DNA of 64,000 bases from Saccharibacillus sp. O23 (GTDB taxonomy: Bacteria > Bacillota > Bacilli > Paenibacillales > Paenibacillaceae): the NCBI RefSeq assembly GCF_002205895.1, contig NZ_NJDE01000008.1, positions 1 through 64,000 on the forward strand. The letters run 5' to 3'. The notes beneath the pieces are model-generated. The model saw only the letters and a program-made list of their open reading frames with translations. It was not told the DNA's origin and searched no databases. Shown here in pieces: positions 45,763 to 53,478 of this stretch (the stretch's first letter is position 1; each line of letters opens with the position of its first letter). Both the position numbers and the translations under genes were made by a program.

Positions 45763-45798
45763 AAAAAAGCCGCACTGCCTCGGAAGGCAACGCGGCTT
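45763..45798 (-). terminator. Terminator of the MFS gene at 45859
   Basis: AAGCCGC..TGCCT pairs with AGGCA..GCGGCTT; A6 on the left gives a T run in the minus direction. Confidence 0.85.
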
Positions 45799-45858
45799 GA
45801 AGAACTCCATACAAGACTGCCTCGCCCGGCAGGAATCAAATCGCTTTACGCAGCGAAT

Positions 45859-47139
45859 CTATGCCTGCGCCCGAGCCCATTCGGCCGACGGTGCCGCCTC
45901 GCGCTCTTTAGCATACACCACGTACGTCAGCAGACTCAGCAGCGCGATGCCCGCCATCATCCACTGAACATAAGACGGCGGCAGCGTGTCGAGCATGCGC
46001 CCGGCCGTAACGGAGAACAACCCGCCTCCGATCGCGCAGCCGGCCATCAAGATACTGGTATTGCGCGCGATGTTGCGCGGCATCAGCTTCTTGGCATAGA
46101 CCAGCGTCACGACGTACAGACCGGACAACGTCAGGCCGAGCAGCACGATCAACACATAACCGACAGCCGGATTGCGGTTGATCGCGAACAGGGCCAGCAG
46201 AAGAATCATCCCTGTCCAATGAATGAACAGATAACGGCGATAACCCAGTTTCTCGGCTTCGTATCCGGCCACCATGCGGCCTGCGATCATCGCGGCCCAG
46301 AACACGGTTACGCTGATCGGAGCGTTGACGGCATCGGCCATGCCGGTCTCCAGCATCAGCGAAGGCAGGTAGTTGACCAAGCCGATATCGGTCGCTCCGT
46401 ACAGGAAGAAGAGCAGGACGAAAGCCGGAAGCATGAATGCGCCGGGCGCGCGGCGCACGCGTTTGTCGCGTGCCGACGGATGGCTCGTCGCGGCGGCCGC
46501 GACCACGGCTCCGACCGGACCGGACGAAGCCGCGCCCGCCGGTACGGCGTTCGGCAGTTCCGAATCGGCTTTGCGCGCCGGACGGAACAACGGCTCCGCA
46601 TCGCCGAAACGCGCGAAGCGGACGAACAGCGACAAGAACGCGCAGTACGCCGCGATGCCGAATAAGGCGCAGCTCCAATGCCCGCCCGCGATCAGCACGC
46701 CGATCGCCAGCGGCAGCAGCAGGGAACCGACGCCGAACGCCACTTCGAGGCGGCTCATCGCGATCGCCGCGTTGGACTGCAAGCCTTCCAGAATAACGGC
46801 CGCGATTACCGATTCGATGATCCCGCCGAGGAAACCCGCGACCGCGAAGCCTGCAAGCAGCAGCGGCCACGGCGGCAGGAACGCGATCAGCAGATACGAA
46901 GCGGCGACGCCCCAAGCGCCGATATGCAGCATCGTTTTTTTGGACATGCGGTTCGCCAGCCACGGCTGGATCAGCATGCCGAAGATCGAAGCGCCGAATT
47001 CGATAAAGATCAGCGCGCCCGCATCCGTGTAGACGCGGTCATACAGCGGCAGCAGCACGGTCAAGATCGAAGCGACCGTGACTTTGATAAACCCCATGAG
47101 GAGGTAGAACAGGCTCCCCATCCAGACCAACTTTTTCAA
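45859..47139 (-). CDS. Major facilitator superfamily transporter
   Basis: I propose a TTG start at 47139 (426 residues) just before the first helix, because AAGGAGG precedes it by about 12 nt; an ATG at 47232 would add 31 basic residues but has no ribosome site. Twelve helices in two halves, separated by a loop of about 60 residues with RKADSELPNAVPAGAASSG. FLGGIIESVIAAVILEGLQSNAAIAMSRLEVAFGVGSLLLPL and GLTLSGLYVVTLVYAKKLMP resemble sugar or metabolite MFS carriers of the FucP/YfkF-like group. Substrate unknown. Confidence 0.8.
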   Translation of the reverse strand: MKKLVWMGSLFYLLMGFIKVTVASILTVLLPLYDRVYTDAGALIFIEFGASIFGMLIQPWLANRMSKKTMLHIGAWGVAASYLLIAFLPPWPLLLAGFAVAGFLGGIIESVIAAVILEGLQSNAAIAMSRLEVAFGVGSLLLPLAIGVLIAGGHWSCALFGIAAYCAFLSLFVRFARFGDAEPLFRPARKADSELPNAVPAGAASSGPVGAVVAAAATSHPSARDKRVRRAPGAFMLPAFVLLFFLYGATDIGLVNYLPSLMLETGMADAVNAPISVTVFWAAMIAGRMVAGYEAEKLGYRRYLFIHWTGMILLLALFAINRNPAVGYVLIVLLGLTLSGLYVVTLVYAKKLMPRNIARNTSILMAGCAIGGGLFSVTAGRMLDTLPPSYVQWMMAGIALLSLLTYVVYAKEREAAPSAEWARAQA

Positions 47140-47513
47140 ACGTTGTTCAATCCTCCTTCGGATACGGCGTTCAAGCGGCTTGTTCGACGGATCGGCAGAC
47201 AGATCGCGCGAGTCGCCTATCGATTTCCGCATTCGTTTGCCGAAAACGGTTTCTGTCAGCCTTGCAAAAAGACGCTTCTTCCCGGATCAAATCGTCCGCG
47301 TCAAACGGATCGCTTCATTAACTCTGAAACCCTGATTGCGAACCCCGTCTCGCTCCGACGCCGAAACGGCCGATTCGGGCTCTCCCGATCGGCCGCTTCT
47401 CATATGAAAGATTATACCGAAAATTACTGCTGCGTATAGAGCTTTTTCAAGAAAATACAGCAAGAAATTTTATATTTTCTTAGGCCAACCTGCTACGCCG
47501 ACCGCTTAAGATG

Positions 47514-48299
47514 TCAGGTTTCGCCTCTCAGAAACCCGCTTGAACCGTGTGTGTTTCCGAAAGGCTCAAACCTTAGATTCAATGCGGTCAACTCACTGCG
47601 GGCGCCTTCGGAAGCCGCAAAGTTGTTCAGGATTCCGCGCAGCAGGGCAAAAGATTCCGAAGCGCGGGCCTGCTCGGACAAGATCTCTTCCGCGCTCTGC
47701 ACGGTAGGATCGTCCCGGCGCAGATCCTGCTCCCAGACGTCGAGCATCGTCTCGATGCAGGGCGGCGACGTCTCCAGATGAAACTGCACGGCCAGCACGC
47801 GGTCGCCCCAAGCATACGCTTGATTCGCACAATACGCGGAGCTCGCCAGCCTCACCGCGCCGGGCGGCAGATCGAACGTATCGCCGTGCCATTGGAACGA
47901 GCGGAAATCATCCGGCAGATCGACCAATGCGGGATGAAAAGCGTCGGTACGGCGGATATCGTGCCAGCCGATCTCTTTGAGCGAATGGCCGTAAGCGCGG
48001 CCGCCGAGCAGCTCCGCCAACATCTGCGCGCCGAAGCAGATCCCGAAGACCTTGATTCCGCGATCGATAGCGGCGCGGACGAAAACTTTCTCCGGGCCGA
48101 GCCACGGGTATTCGTCGTCTTGGTAGGCGCTAGCCGGCGAACCGCCGACGATCAGCAGATCCGCGTCGTCAAGAAGCGCCGGATCCGGCGTTTCCCGCGT
48201 CGGATTCAGAATGGCGAGACGATGGCCTTCCTCCTCTGCCCAGCCCGTAAAAACGGCGGGATCGTCGAAATCGAAATGTTTGAGCAGAATGACGTTCAT
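47514..48299 (-). CDS. Class I glutamine amidotransferase (GMP synthase-like) with repeat-derived tail
   Basis: 261 residues. Nucleophile Cys88 in VFGICFGAQMLAE, and His174/Glu176 in VLAVQFHLETSP complete the triad; FQWHGDTFDLPPGAVRLASS is the usual preceding motif. It probably takes amide nitrogen from glutamine or a glutamyl compound; such stand-alone enzymes also hydrolyse gamma-glutamyl bonds. The last ~25 residues (from about Ser235, SELTALNLRFEPFGNTHGSS) are encoded by the dispersed F repeat and do not belong to the fold; the ancestral protein probably ended near residue 234. Confidence 0.88.
   Translation of the reverse strand: MNVILLKHFDFDDPAVFTGWAEEEGHRLAILNPTRETPDPALLDDADLLIVGGSPASAYQDDEYPWLGPEKVFVRAAIDRGIKVFGICFGAQMLAELLGGRAYGHSLKEIGWHDIRRTDAFHPALVDLPDDFRSFQWHGDTFDLPPGAVRLASSAYCANQAYAWGDRVLAVQFHLETSPPCIETMLDVWEQDLRRDDPTVQSAEEILSEQARASESFALLRGILNNFAASEGARSELTALNLRFEPFGNTHGSSGFLRGET
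47531..47597. repeat. Dispersed 67-bp repeat, copy F2, inside the amidotransferase 3' end
   Basis: On the minus strand it runs from AGTGAGTTGACCGCATTGA to CAAGCGGGTTTC and differs from F1 (24089-24155) at about 7 positions. Confidence 0.75.
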
Positions 48300-48394
48300 G
48301 CGCGATCGCCCTTTCTTTTTTGGTGATTATTATAGAGATTGCAAGCTGACATGGACAAGAGAATTGCGCATTTATGCAAAAAATAGACGCGGAA

Positions 48395-48434
48395 ATCAAA
48401 AAGAAGCCTGCGCGCACGGCGCAGACTTCTTGAT
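48395..48434 (-). terminator. Terminator of the DUF6376 lipoprotein gene
   Basis: AAGAAG.CTGCGC pairs with GCGCAG.CTTCTT, extended by ATCAA/TTGAT; short T run in the minus direction. Confidence 0.72.
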
Positions 48435-48473
48435 GTTGATCCGGACCGTCTCGATCTCCGGCACGTCTTCCTC

Positions 48474-48917
48474 TTATTGCCCCAACTGCTGCACCTGATC
48501 CAACAGCCCGCGAATATCCTGAACGGTCTGCAAAATCTGGGAGTTCTTCAGCAGCTCCGGCGTAAACTCCCCGGCTTCGATCCGCTGCTGGATCTCGTCG
48601 ACCTGCGTGTTCAGCGTCTGGTTGTAATCGGTCAACTGCTTATGGATGCCCTGCGCGAAATCGGGCGCCTCCGTTTTGGCAAAATCCGCTGCTCTCTGCT
48701 GCACCCGGTCCAGCTCCTGCGACAGCTTCTCCTGAGCCTGCGGATCGTTCGCCGCGTCCTGCGCCATCTGCGGCAGATCCTGCGCCCACTGCGAAGCGTC
48801 GTTGATATAAGCGACCGCGTCGCTCGTGTAATTGACGGAACGGTTCACTTCCTCTACCGCCGAACATCCCGTCAGCGAAACGGCGAACAACATGAAGGCC
48901 AATACGTATCTTCTCAT
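48474..48917 (-). CDS. DUF6376-type lipoprotein
   Basis: 147 residues. Lipoprotein signal peptide with lipobox LTGC (Cys18), then VEEVNRSVNYTSDAVAYINDASQWAQDLPQMAQDA, as in the DUF6376 family of Bacillales. The rest is helical and Gln/Asp-rich, likely a coiled bundle outside the membrane. Function unknown. GAGGAG before the ATG. Confidence 0.85.
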   Translation of the reverse strand: MRRYVLAFMLFAVSLTGCSAVEEVNRSVNYTSDAVAYINDASQWAQDLPQMAQDAANDPQAQEKLSQELDRVQQRAADFAKTEAPDFAQGIHKQLTDYNQTLNTQVDEIQQRIEAGEFTPELLKNSQILQTVQDIRGLLDQVQQLGQ

Positions 48918-49082
48918 CTTCGATGCACGCTCCTCGTCGCTCGGACCCGTTCGATCTCTCGCTTTCTCAAGCGAACGAATCGACGTGTCCGGTTATAGGG
49001 TACATACCCCGGACGGCTTCGAACGGTTTCAAGAATCCGCATTAGAAATTGATGAGAAAGCAGCCATGATCGGTCGTGCCGC

Positions 49083-50051
49083 TCACGCTTCCCGAATCGG
49101 CAGATACAAATCGGCTTCGCAGTAATCGTCCCGCGTCGTCGCGATATCGATATATTCGAAATGATGAGGATGCGACTGCACGTAAGGCGATCGGATCAGC
49201 CAGTCGTCGATATAATCCCAGATCTCGTTCAGATCGTGAATATTCAAGTTCTCCGCATGAAAATCCCCGATGTATTTGAATACGGCGTATTTGCAGCCTT
49301 CGATGACCGCCGTATCCCATTTCCCTTCCATTCCGTCGAAAGAAGACACCTCGGCCGACGTCAGGTAATCCGTGGCATTCGGCAGATGTTCGGGCGTATA
49401 GAGCGTTAAGCCGATATACACGCCGGGATGCAGTTTGTTCGGAATCTTCGGATATTCGTTGTAAAAAAAGGACGCTCCGTGCACGTTCGCCGTCAAATTT
49501 TCCAGATTGTCCCGCTCGTCGATCGTGGCTTTGCATCCGGCATACAGGCTCTTCGGCTTCATGACGAACGTCGGCTCGAACACGACGCCGCGACGGATCT
49601 CTTTAAGCGCCGACGTATCGTACCGTTCGACCAGCGTGATCTCCCGGCGTCCGCGTCGGAACTGCGCCGGCGTCACGCCGAACTGTCGTTTGAACGCGCG
49701 GATATAAGATTGTTCGTGGTCGAATCCGTAAGCGAGCGCGAGATCCAGCACCGTCCTTTCGCCGACCGCGGCGAGCAGATCCCGCGCGCTGGCCGACAGC
49801 CTGCGGGCGCGGATATATTCCATGAGCGGCAGCCCCGTCGCGGCGCGGATCAGGCGATGCAGATGGAACTTCGACAGATGCACATGCTCCGCCAGCTCGT
49901 CGAGCACGATTTTCTCCGCGATTCGCCGCTCTACCTCTTGAAGCACCCGCTCGATCGTTTCGACCGCTCCGCGTTCCCCGGAGAAATCCGCTCCCCGCCG
50001 CCTGTCCGTTTCTTTGTTCGTTTGCACATGCTGCTGCGATTTTTCGTTCAT
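49083..50051 (-). CDS. AraC-family regulator with GyrI-like effector domain
   Basis: 322 residues from the ATG at 50051 (GCGGGGG site); the frame is open further upstream, overlapping the lipoprotein terminator. Residues about 30-130 are the AraC double helix-turn-helix: IVLDELAEHVHLSKFHLHRLIRAATGLPLMEYIRARRLSASA and VLDLALAYGFDHEQSYIRAFKRQFGVTPAQFRR. The C-terminal 160 residues are a GyrI-like small-molecule domain (GVYIGLTLYTPE; KYAVFKYIGDFHAENLNIHDLNEIWDYIDDWL), as in Rob/BltR-type multidrug regulators. Targets unknown. Confidence 0.88.
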   Translation of the reverse strand: MNEKSQQHVQTNKETDRRRGADFSGERGAVETIERVLQEVERRIAEKIVLDELAEHVHLSKFHLHRLIRAATGLPLMEYIRARRLSASARDLLAAVGERTVLDLALAYGFDHEQSYIRAFKRQFGVTPAQFRRGRREITLVERYDTSALKEIRRGVVFEPTFVMKPKSLYAGCKATIDERDNLENLTANVHGASFFYNEYPKIPNKLHPGVYIGLTLYTPEHLPNATDYLTSAEVSSFDGMEGKWDTAVIEGCKYAVFKYIGDFHAENLNIHDLNEIWDYIDDWLIRSPYVQSHPHHFEYIDIATTRDDYCEADLYLPIREA

Positions 50052-50116
50052 TATCGTTTCCCCCGCCCGAACTGCCGACGGTCCTTTCCCGTGTCCGTTC
50101 TTTCCCCTTATCCTAA

Positions 50117-50150
50117 CAAAAAAAGCCGGAAGCGTCAGCTTCGGCGTTTT
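50117..50150 (-). terminator. Terminator of the 215-residue lipoprotein gene
   Basis: GCCGGAAGC / GCTTCGGC stem (one bulge) directly after the stop, followed in the minus direction by T7. Confidence 0.85.
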
Positions 50151-50797
50151 CAATCCGCATATTTGGCCAGTGCTTCTTGTTTCAGCTTGTTGAACTGCTC
50201 CGCATTCTCGCCGACATAATCGACTTCTTCGAACCGTTTCCTGTCCATTTCACCGGGAACCGTCTTGATCTCGGCTTCGGCGCGATCCAGATCGAATTTC
50301 CCTTGGAACAATCCGGCCACGATGTACTGACCTTTGGAACCGGATCGCAGCGCCAGAAGATACCGGTGTCCGTCTTCCATCTGTTTGTATCCTTCATAAG
50401 TGACATAGTCGCCGTTTCCGTCGAAATAACCCGGCTCCGCGACTTTCAGGATACTGCCGGGTTTTATTTCGCCTTTATGCACCTGCTCTACCTTGACTTC
50501 CGTAACCTGCCAGGCATCGATCACCGTCCCGTCATTCCCTTTGCTGGTGCTTTGCGTACGATTGCCGATCCGTTTGACTTCGACCAGAACCGGCGCATCA
50601 TATTCGACTTCGGAAAAACTGGAGAAAAGTTTGAGATCCGCTTCTCCGGCACTTACGATCTTGACCGTATCTCTTGTCGGCTGCGAAACCGACGTTTCTT
50701 CGTTCACGTTCGCTGCCTGCTGCGCAGATCCGCAAGCCGCAGTCGCCGCCAAACAGACTGCCGCTATGCCAACCTTGCCCGCTTTCGCCCATCTCAT
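50150..50797 (-). CDS. Putative lipoprotein of unknown function
   Basis: 215 residues. Signal peptide VGIAAVCLAATAAC with lipobox Cys22. The mature part (about 45-180) looks like one beta-rich domain (APVLVEVKRIGNR, VTEVKVEQVHKGEIKPGSILKVAEPGYF, KQMEDGHRYLLALRSG), a pattern seen in small Bacillales lipoproteins that carry an OB-like barrel. The C-terminus is helical. Function unknown. Confidence 0.75.
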   Translation of the reverse strand: MRWAKAGKVGIAAVCLAATAACGSAQQAANVNEETSVSQPTRDTVKIVSAGEADLKLFSSFSEVEYDAPVLVEVKRIGNRTQSTSKGNDGTVIDAWQVTEVKVEQVHKGEIKPGSILKVAEPGYFDGNGDYVTYEGYKQMEDGHRYLLALRSGSKGQYIVAGLFQGKFDLDRAEAEIKTVPGEMDRKRFEEVDYVGENAEQFNKLKQEALAKYAD

Positions 50798-50959
50798 TCA
50801 ATCACGCTCCCGACACGCTTCCTGCGCAAATTTCGTTTTCGCTTCTTCTACTCAAACGGAAACTGCCAAGAAATAGTTGCAGAAGGATAACGATCCAGAA
50901 GCGAACCCGTTCATAGCGCCGCGCGCTCAAACTGACCGATCAAGCATCCCGCGCCTGCG

Positions 50960-51153
50960 CTAACGGATCGAGATGACGCTTAGCGGGCCATTTGCCGCCC
51001 GCGAAATTTCTAACGGATTCAGACGACACTTAGCGCTCAAATTGGGTTCTTTTTACGCGAAAATTAGCAAATATTGCCCTCTAACGGATTCACGATCCGT
51101 TAGGATTTTTATAAACCTTGATTTGCCCTTCTAACGAATCTACGATCCGTTAG
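50960..51153. repeat. Four-unit intergenic array 5 (family E)
   Basis: Units CTAACGGAT..TTAG at 50960-50983 and 51010-51033, then fuller palindromes CTAACGGAT..ATCCGTTAG at 51081-51103 and 51131-51153. Centres are 50, 70.5 and 50 bp apart. The outer pairs match one another better than across pairs. The gap 50798-51494 otherwise contains only the hairpins and repeats listed next. Confidence 0.8.
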
Positions 51154-51192
51154 CCCATTAGCCGGCCGGGGTTTGGAGTTTGGGGTTTGTAA

Positions 51193-51216
51193 CGTGTAAC
51201 TCCGTGAAGTTACACG
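51193..51216. repeat. Short hairpin in the repeat-rich gap
   Basis: CGTGTAACT (51193-51201) and AGTTACACG (51208-51216), perfect 9-bp arms with 6-nt loop. No T run. Confidence 0.5.
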
Positions 51217-51311
51217 ACCGCCTTTCCCCTACCCACAAACTTGGTGGGAAGCCTTTCCTTTGCATTTTTCAAAGGTGCAGCCGGCGGAGGGGAATTTCAG
51301 TGTAGGAGCTT

Positions 51312-51452
51312 AAGCCTTTCGGAGAAAGGCACTTCGGAAGCATAGGTCAGTGTCCGCCTTTGTAATCGGGAAGCCTCCTTACAGTCTAATCAAGCTTCCC
51401 GATTACAACACGCGACCTCAAGCCTTTCGAAGAAAGGCACATCGGAAGCATA
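51312..51452. repeat. 33-bp direct repeat pair around a 15-bp inverted repeat
   Basis: AAGCCTTTCGGAGAAAGGC.. at 51312-51344 recurs at 51420-51452 with three mismatches; each contains a GCCTTTC/GAAAGGC stem. Between them TTGTAATCGGGAAGC (51360-51374) and GCTTCCCGATTACAA (51394-51408) are perfect inverted copies with a 19-nt loop. The second direct copy lies just beyond the permease stop at 51495. Confidence 0.7.
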
Positions 51453-51494
51453 CGCTAACGAACTCCCCCGGAGCCCTCAGCGCCCCAAAATAAT

Positions 51495-52397
51495 TCACCC
51501 CTTCACCGCGCTCCCCGCCACCCCCTGAATAATATACCGCTGCCCCACTAAGAACACCGCCAACATCGGCACGATCCCCGCCGTCGCCGCCGCCATCATC
51601 CCGTTGTAATCGACCGTGTTTTCCATGATAAAGTTCTGAAGTCCCAGCGGTACCGTGAACAGATTCTTGTCCAGCAGGAACACCAGCGCGTTCTCGTAAT
51701 CGTTCCAATGCCACGAGAAGTCGATGATCGCCAGCGTAGCGATCGCCGGCTTGGCGAGCGGCAGCATGAGGCGGAAGAAGATGCGGAAATGCCCCGCGCC
51801 GTCGATAAACGCGGCTTCCGTGATCTCGCTCGGCACGGACATAAAGAACTGGCGCATCATGAACACGCCGAAGATCGTGAACATGCCCGGCAGGATCAAT
51901 GCCCAATGCGTGTTGTAAATGCCGATCGCGTCGAACATGATGAACTTCGGCACGAACAAGACTTGAGGCGGGACCATCATCATCGACAAATAGAGCAGGA
52001 ACAGCGGCTCGCGGCCTTTGAACTTGATCCGCGCGAAGCCGTAAGCGGCCAGCGACGATAGGAACACCGCGCCGACCGTGCTGATCAGCGAGATCTTGAT
52101 CGAGTTGAGATAATACGTCGCGAAGCCGTCCGGTCCCGTCCAGACGCGGATATGGTGCTCCCAATGCAGCGTCGTCGGAATCCATTTGACCGGATATTGG
52201 AACACTTCGGCCGGCGTCTTGAACGACGTGCCGATCATCCAGACGAACGGCACGATCATCAAGAGAGCGAAACCGGACATGATCAGCGTGAGCAGCACTT
52301 TGCCGGGTTTCAAGACTTCGCCGAACCTCGCTCGCCGGGCCGCGTTCTCGGATGCGCCGCGCGAAGCTTCGGGCCGTTCGGTTTTTACGTTTTCCAT
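51495..52397 (-). CDS. Carbohydrate ABC importer permease (MalG type)
   Basis: 300 residues, six helices. The EAA loop ITEAAFIDGAGHFRIFFRLMLPLAKPAIATLAI contacts the ATPase; FVWMIGTSFKTPAEVFQYPVKWIPTTLHWEHH is the typical N-terminal CUT1 region. GAGGAGG before the ATG. It pairs with the MalF-type permease 15 bp upstream. No dedicated ATPase gene is seen; CUT1 importers commonly share one encoded elsewhere. Sugar unknown. Confidence 0.92.
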   Translation of the reverse strand: MENVKTERPEASRGASENAARRARFGEVLKPGKVLLTLIMSGFALLMIVPFVWMIGTSFKTPAEVFQYPVKWIPTTLHWEHHIRVWTGPDGFATYYLNSIKISLISTVGAVFLSSLAAYGFARIKFKGREPLFLLYLSMMMVPPQVLFVPKFIMFDAIGIYNTHWALILPGMFTIFGVFMMRQFFMSVPSEITEAAFIDGAGHFRIFFRLMLPLAKPAIATLAIIDFSWHWNDYENALVFLLDKNLFTVPLGLQNFIMENTVDYNGMMAAATAGIVPMLAVFLVGQRYIIQGVAGSAVKG

Positions 52398-52412
52398 AAT
52401 CGCAGCCTCCTC

Positions 52413-53294
52413 TTAATAGTGGACCCAACGCTTCTGCCCGATCCATTGCAGCGCGGTGAAGATCAGGATGATCGCGAACAGCGACCACGAGATCGCCGAA
52501 GCGTAACCCATCTCGTAATAACGGAACGCGTTCTGATAGATGAACAGCGACAGTACGGTAGTGCTGTTGCCCGGTCCGCCCTGCGTGATCGCCTGAATGA
52601 TGCCGAACGTCTTGATCGACATGATCAGCCCCGTCACGAGCAGCAGGAACGTGGTCGGGCTGACGAGCGGCCAGACGATCCGTCCCATGATCTGCCACGG
52701 CTTCGCGCCGTCGATCTTCGCGGCTTCGAGCAGTTCTTCGGGAATCTCCTGAAGCGCCGCCAGATAGATGATCATGTTATAGCCGAGCATGAACCAGACC
52801 CAGATGATGTCGATCGCCAGCATGGACGTATCCGTCGTCGACAGCCAGCCCGGCGGATGCGAGACGCCGATCGCCCGCAGCAGCCCGTTGATCGGTCCGT
52901 CCGACGGTTGGAACAGCAGCATCCAGACGAACGCGACGGCGACGCCGCTGGTGATGTACGGCATGAAGTAGAGCGCGCGCAGCGTTTTTTTCCAATAGAC
53001 CGCTTTGTTCAGCGCCGCCGCGACCAGAAAAGCGAGCAGGATCGACACCGGCACGGACAGCAGGAACACGACCGTGTTGCGCAGCGAGACATAGAACAGT
53101 TCGTCGCCGAGCATCCGTTTGATATTGTCGAAGCCGACGAAATGCAGCTCCGGGTTCATGAACCGGTAATCCGTGAACATCAAATAAAACGAATAGATCG
53201 CCGGCAGGATAAAAAACACCAGCACCCCCAGCATGTTCGGCCCGATAAACGCGTATCCCAGCAGGCTTTGACGTTTCAGCCACGATTTGCCCAT
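52413..53294 (-). CDS. Carbohydrate ABC importer permease (MalF type)
   Basis: 293 residues, six helices. GYAFIGPNMLGVLVFFILPAIYSFYLMFTDYRF is the usual N-terminus and IPEELLEAAKIDGAKPWQIMGRIVWPLVSPTTFLLL the EAA loop; ITQGGPGNSTTVLSLFIYQNAFRYYEMGYASAISW follows as in MalF/LacF-type permeases. It lies after a hairpin that separates it from the binding-protein gene. Confidence 0.93.
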   Translation of the reverse strand: MGKSWLKRQSLLGYAFIGPNMLGVLVFFILPAIYSFYLMFTDYRFMNPELHFVGFDNIKRMLGDELFYVSLRNTVVFLLSVPVSILLAFLVAAALNKAVYWKKTLRALYFMPYITSGVAVAFVWMLLFQPSDGPINGLLRAIGVSHPPGWLSTTDTSMLAIDIIWVWFMLGYNMIIYLAALQEIPEELLEAAKIDGAKPWQIMGRIVWPLVSPTTFLLLVTGLIMSIKTFGIIQAITQGGPGNSTTVLSLFIYQNAFRYYEMGYASAISWSLFAIILIFTALQWIGQKRWVHY

Positions 53295-53414
53295 CGACTC
53301 TCAACCCCTCCGCTTGTTTTCTTTAAGCATACGGTTCGCCCGCGATGCCCGGAAGGAACAGAACCGTGCGATTGATGCCACAGAAATACTCATTTGCACG
53401 AGGAAAAAAGACAG

Positions 53415-53451
53415 AAAAAAGCGGCGCATGGATTTGTTCCATCGCCGCTTT
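53415..53451 (-). terminator. Hairpin between the binding-protein and permease genes
   Basis: GCGGCGCATGGA pairs with TCCATCGCCGC (one mismatch), followed in the minus direction by T6. Placed inside the operon, it likely attenuates the permease genes relative to the binding protein. Confidence 0.85.
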
Positions 53452-53478
53452 CGGCTGCCGCTCTCTATCTCGCGTTCG

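Noticed and set aside
47233-47513. Gene or RNA between the MFS gene and the amidotransferase
   Set aside because: Only an AT-rich stretch with a TATAAT-like element (47411-47416, minus strand) is seen, probably the MFS promoter.
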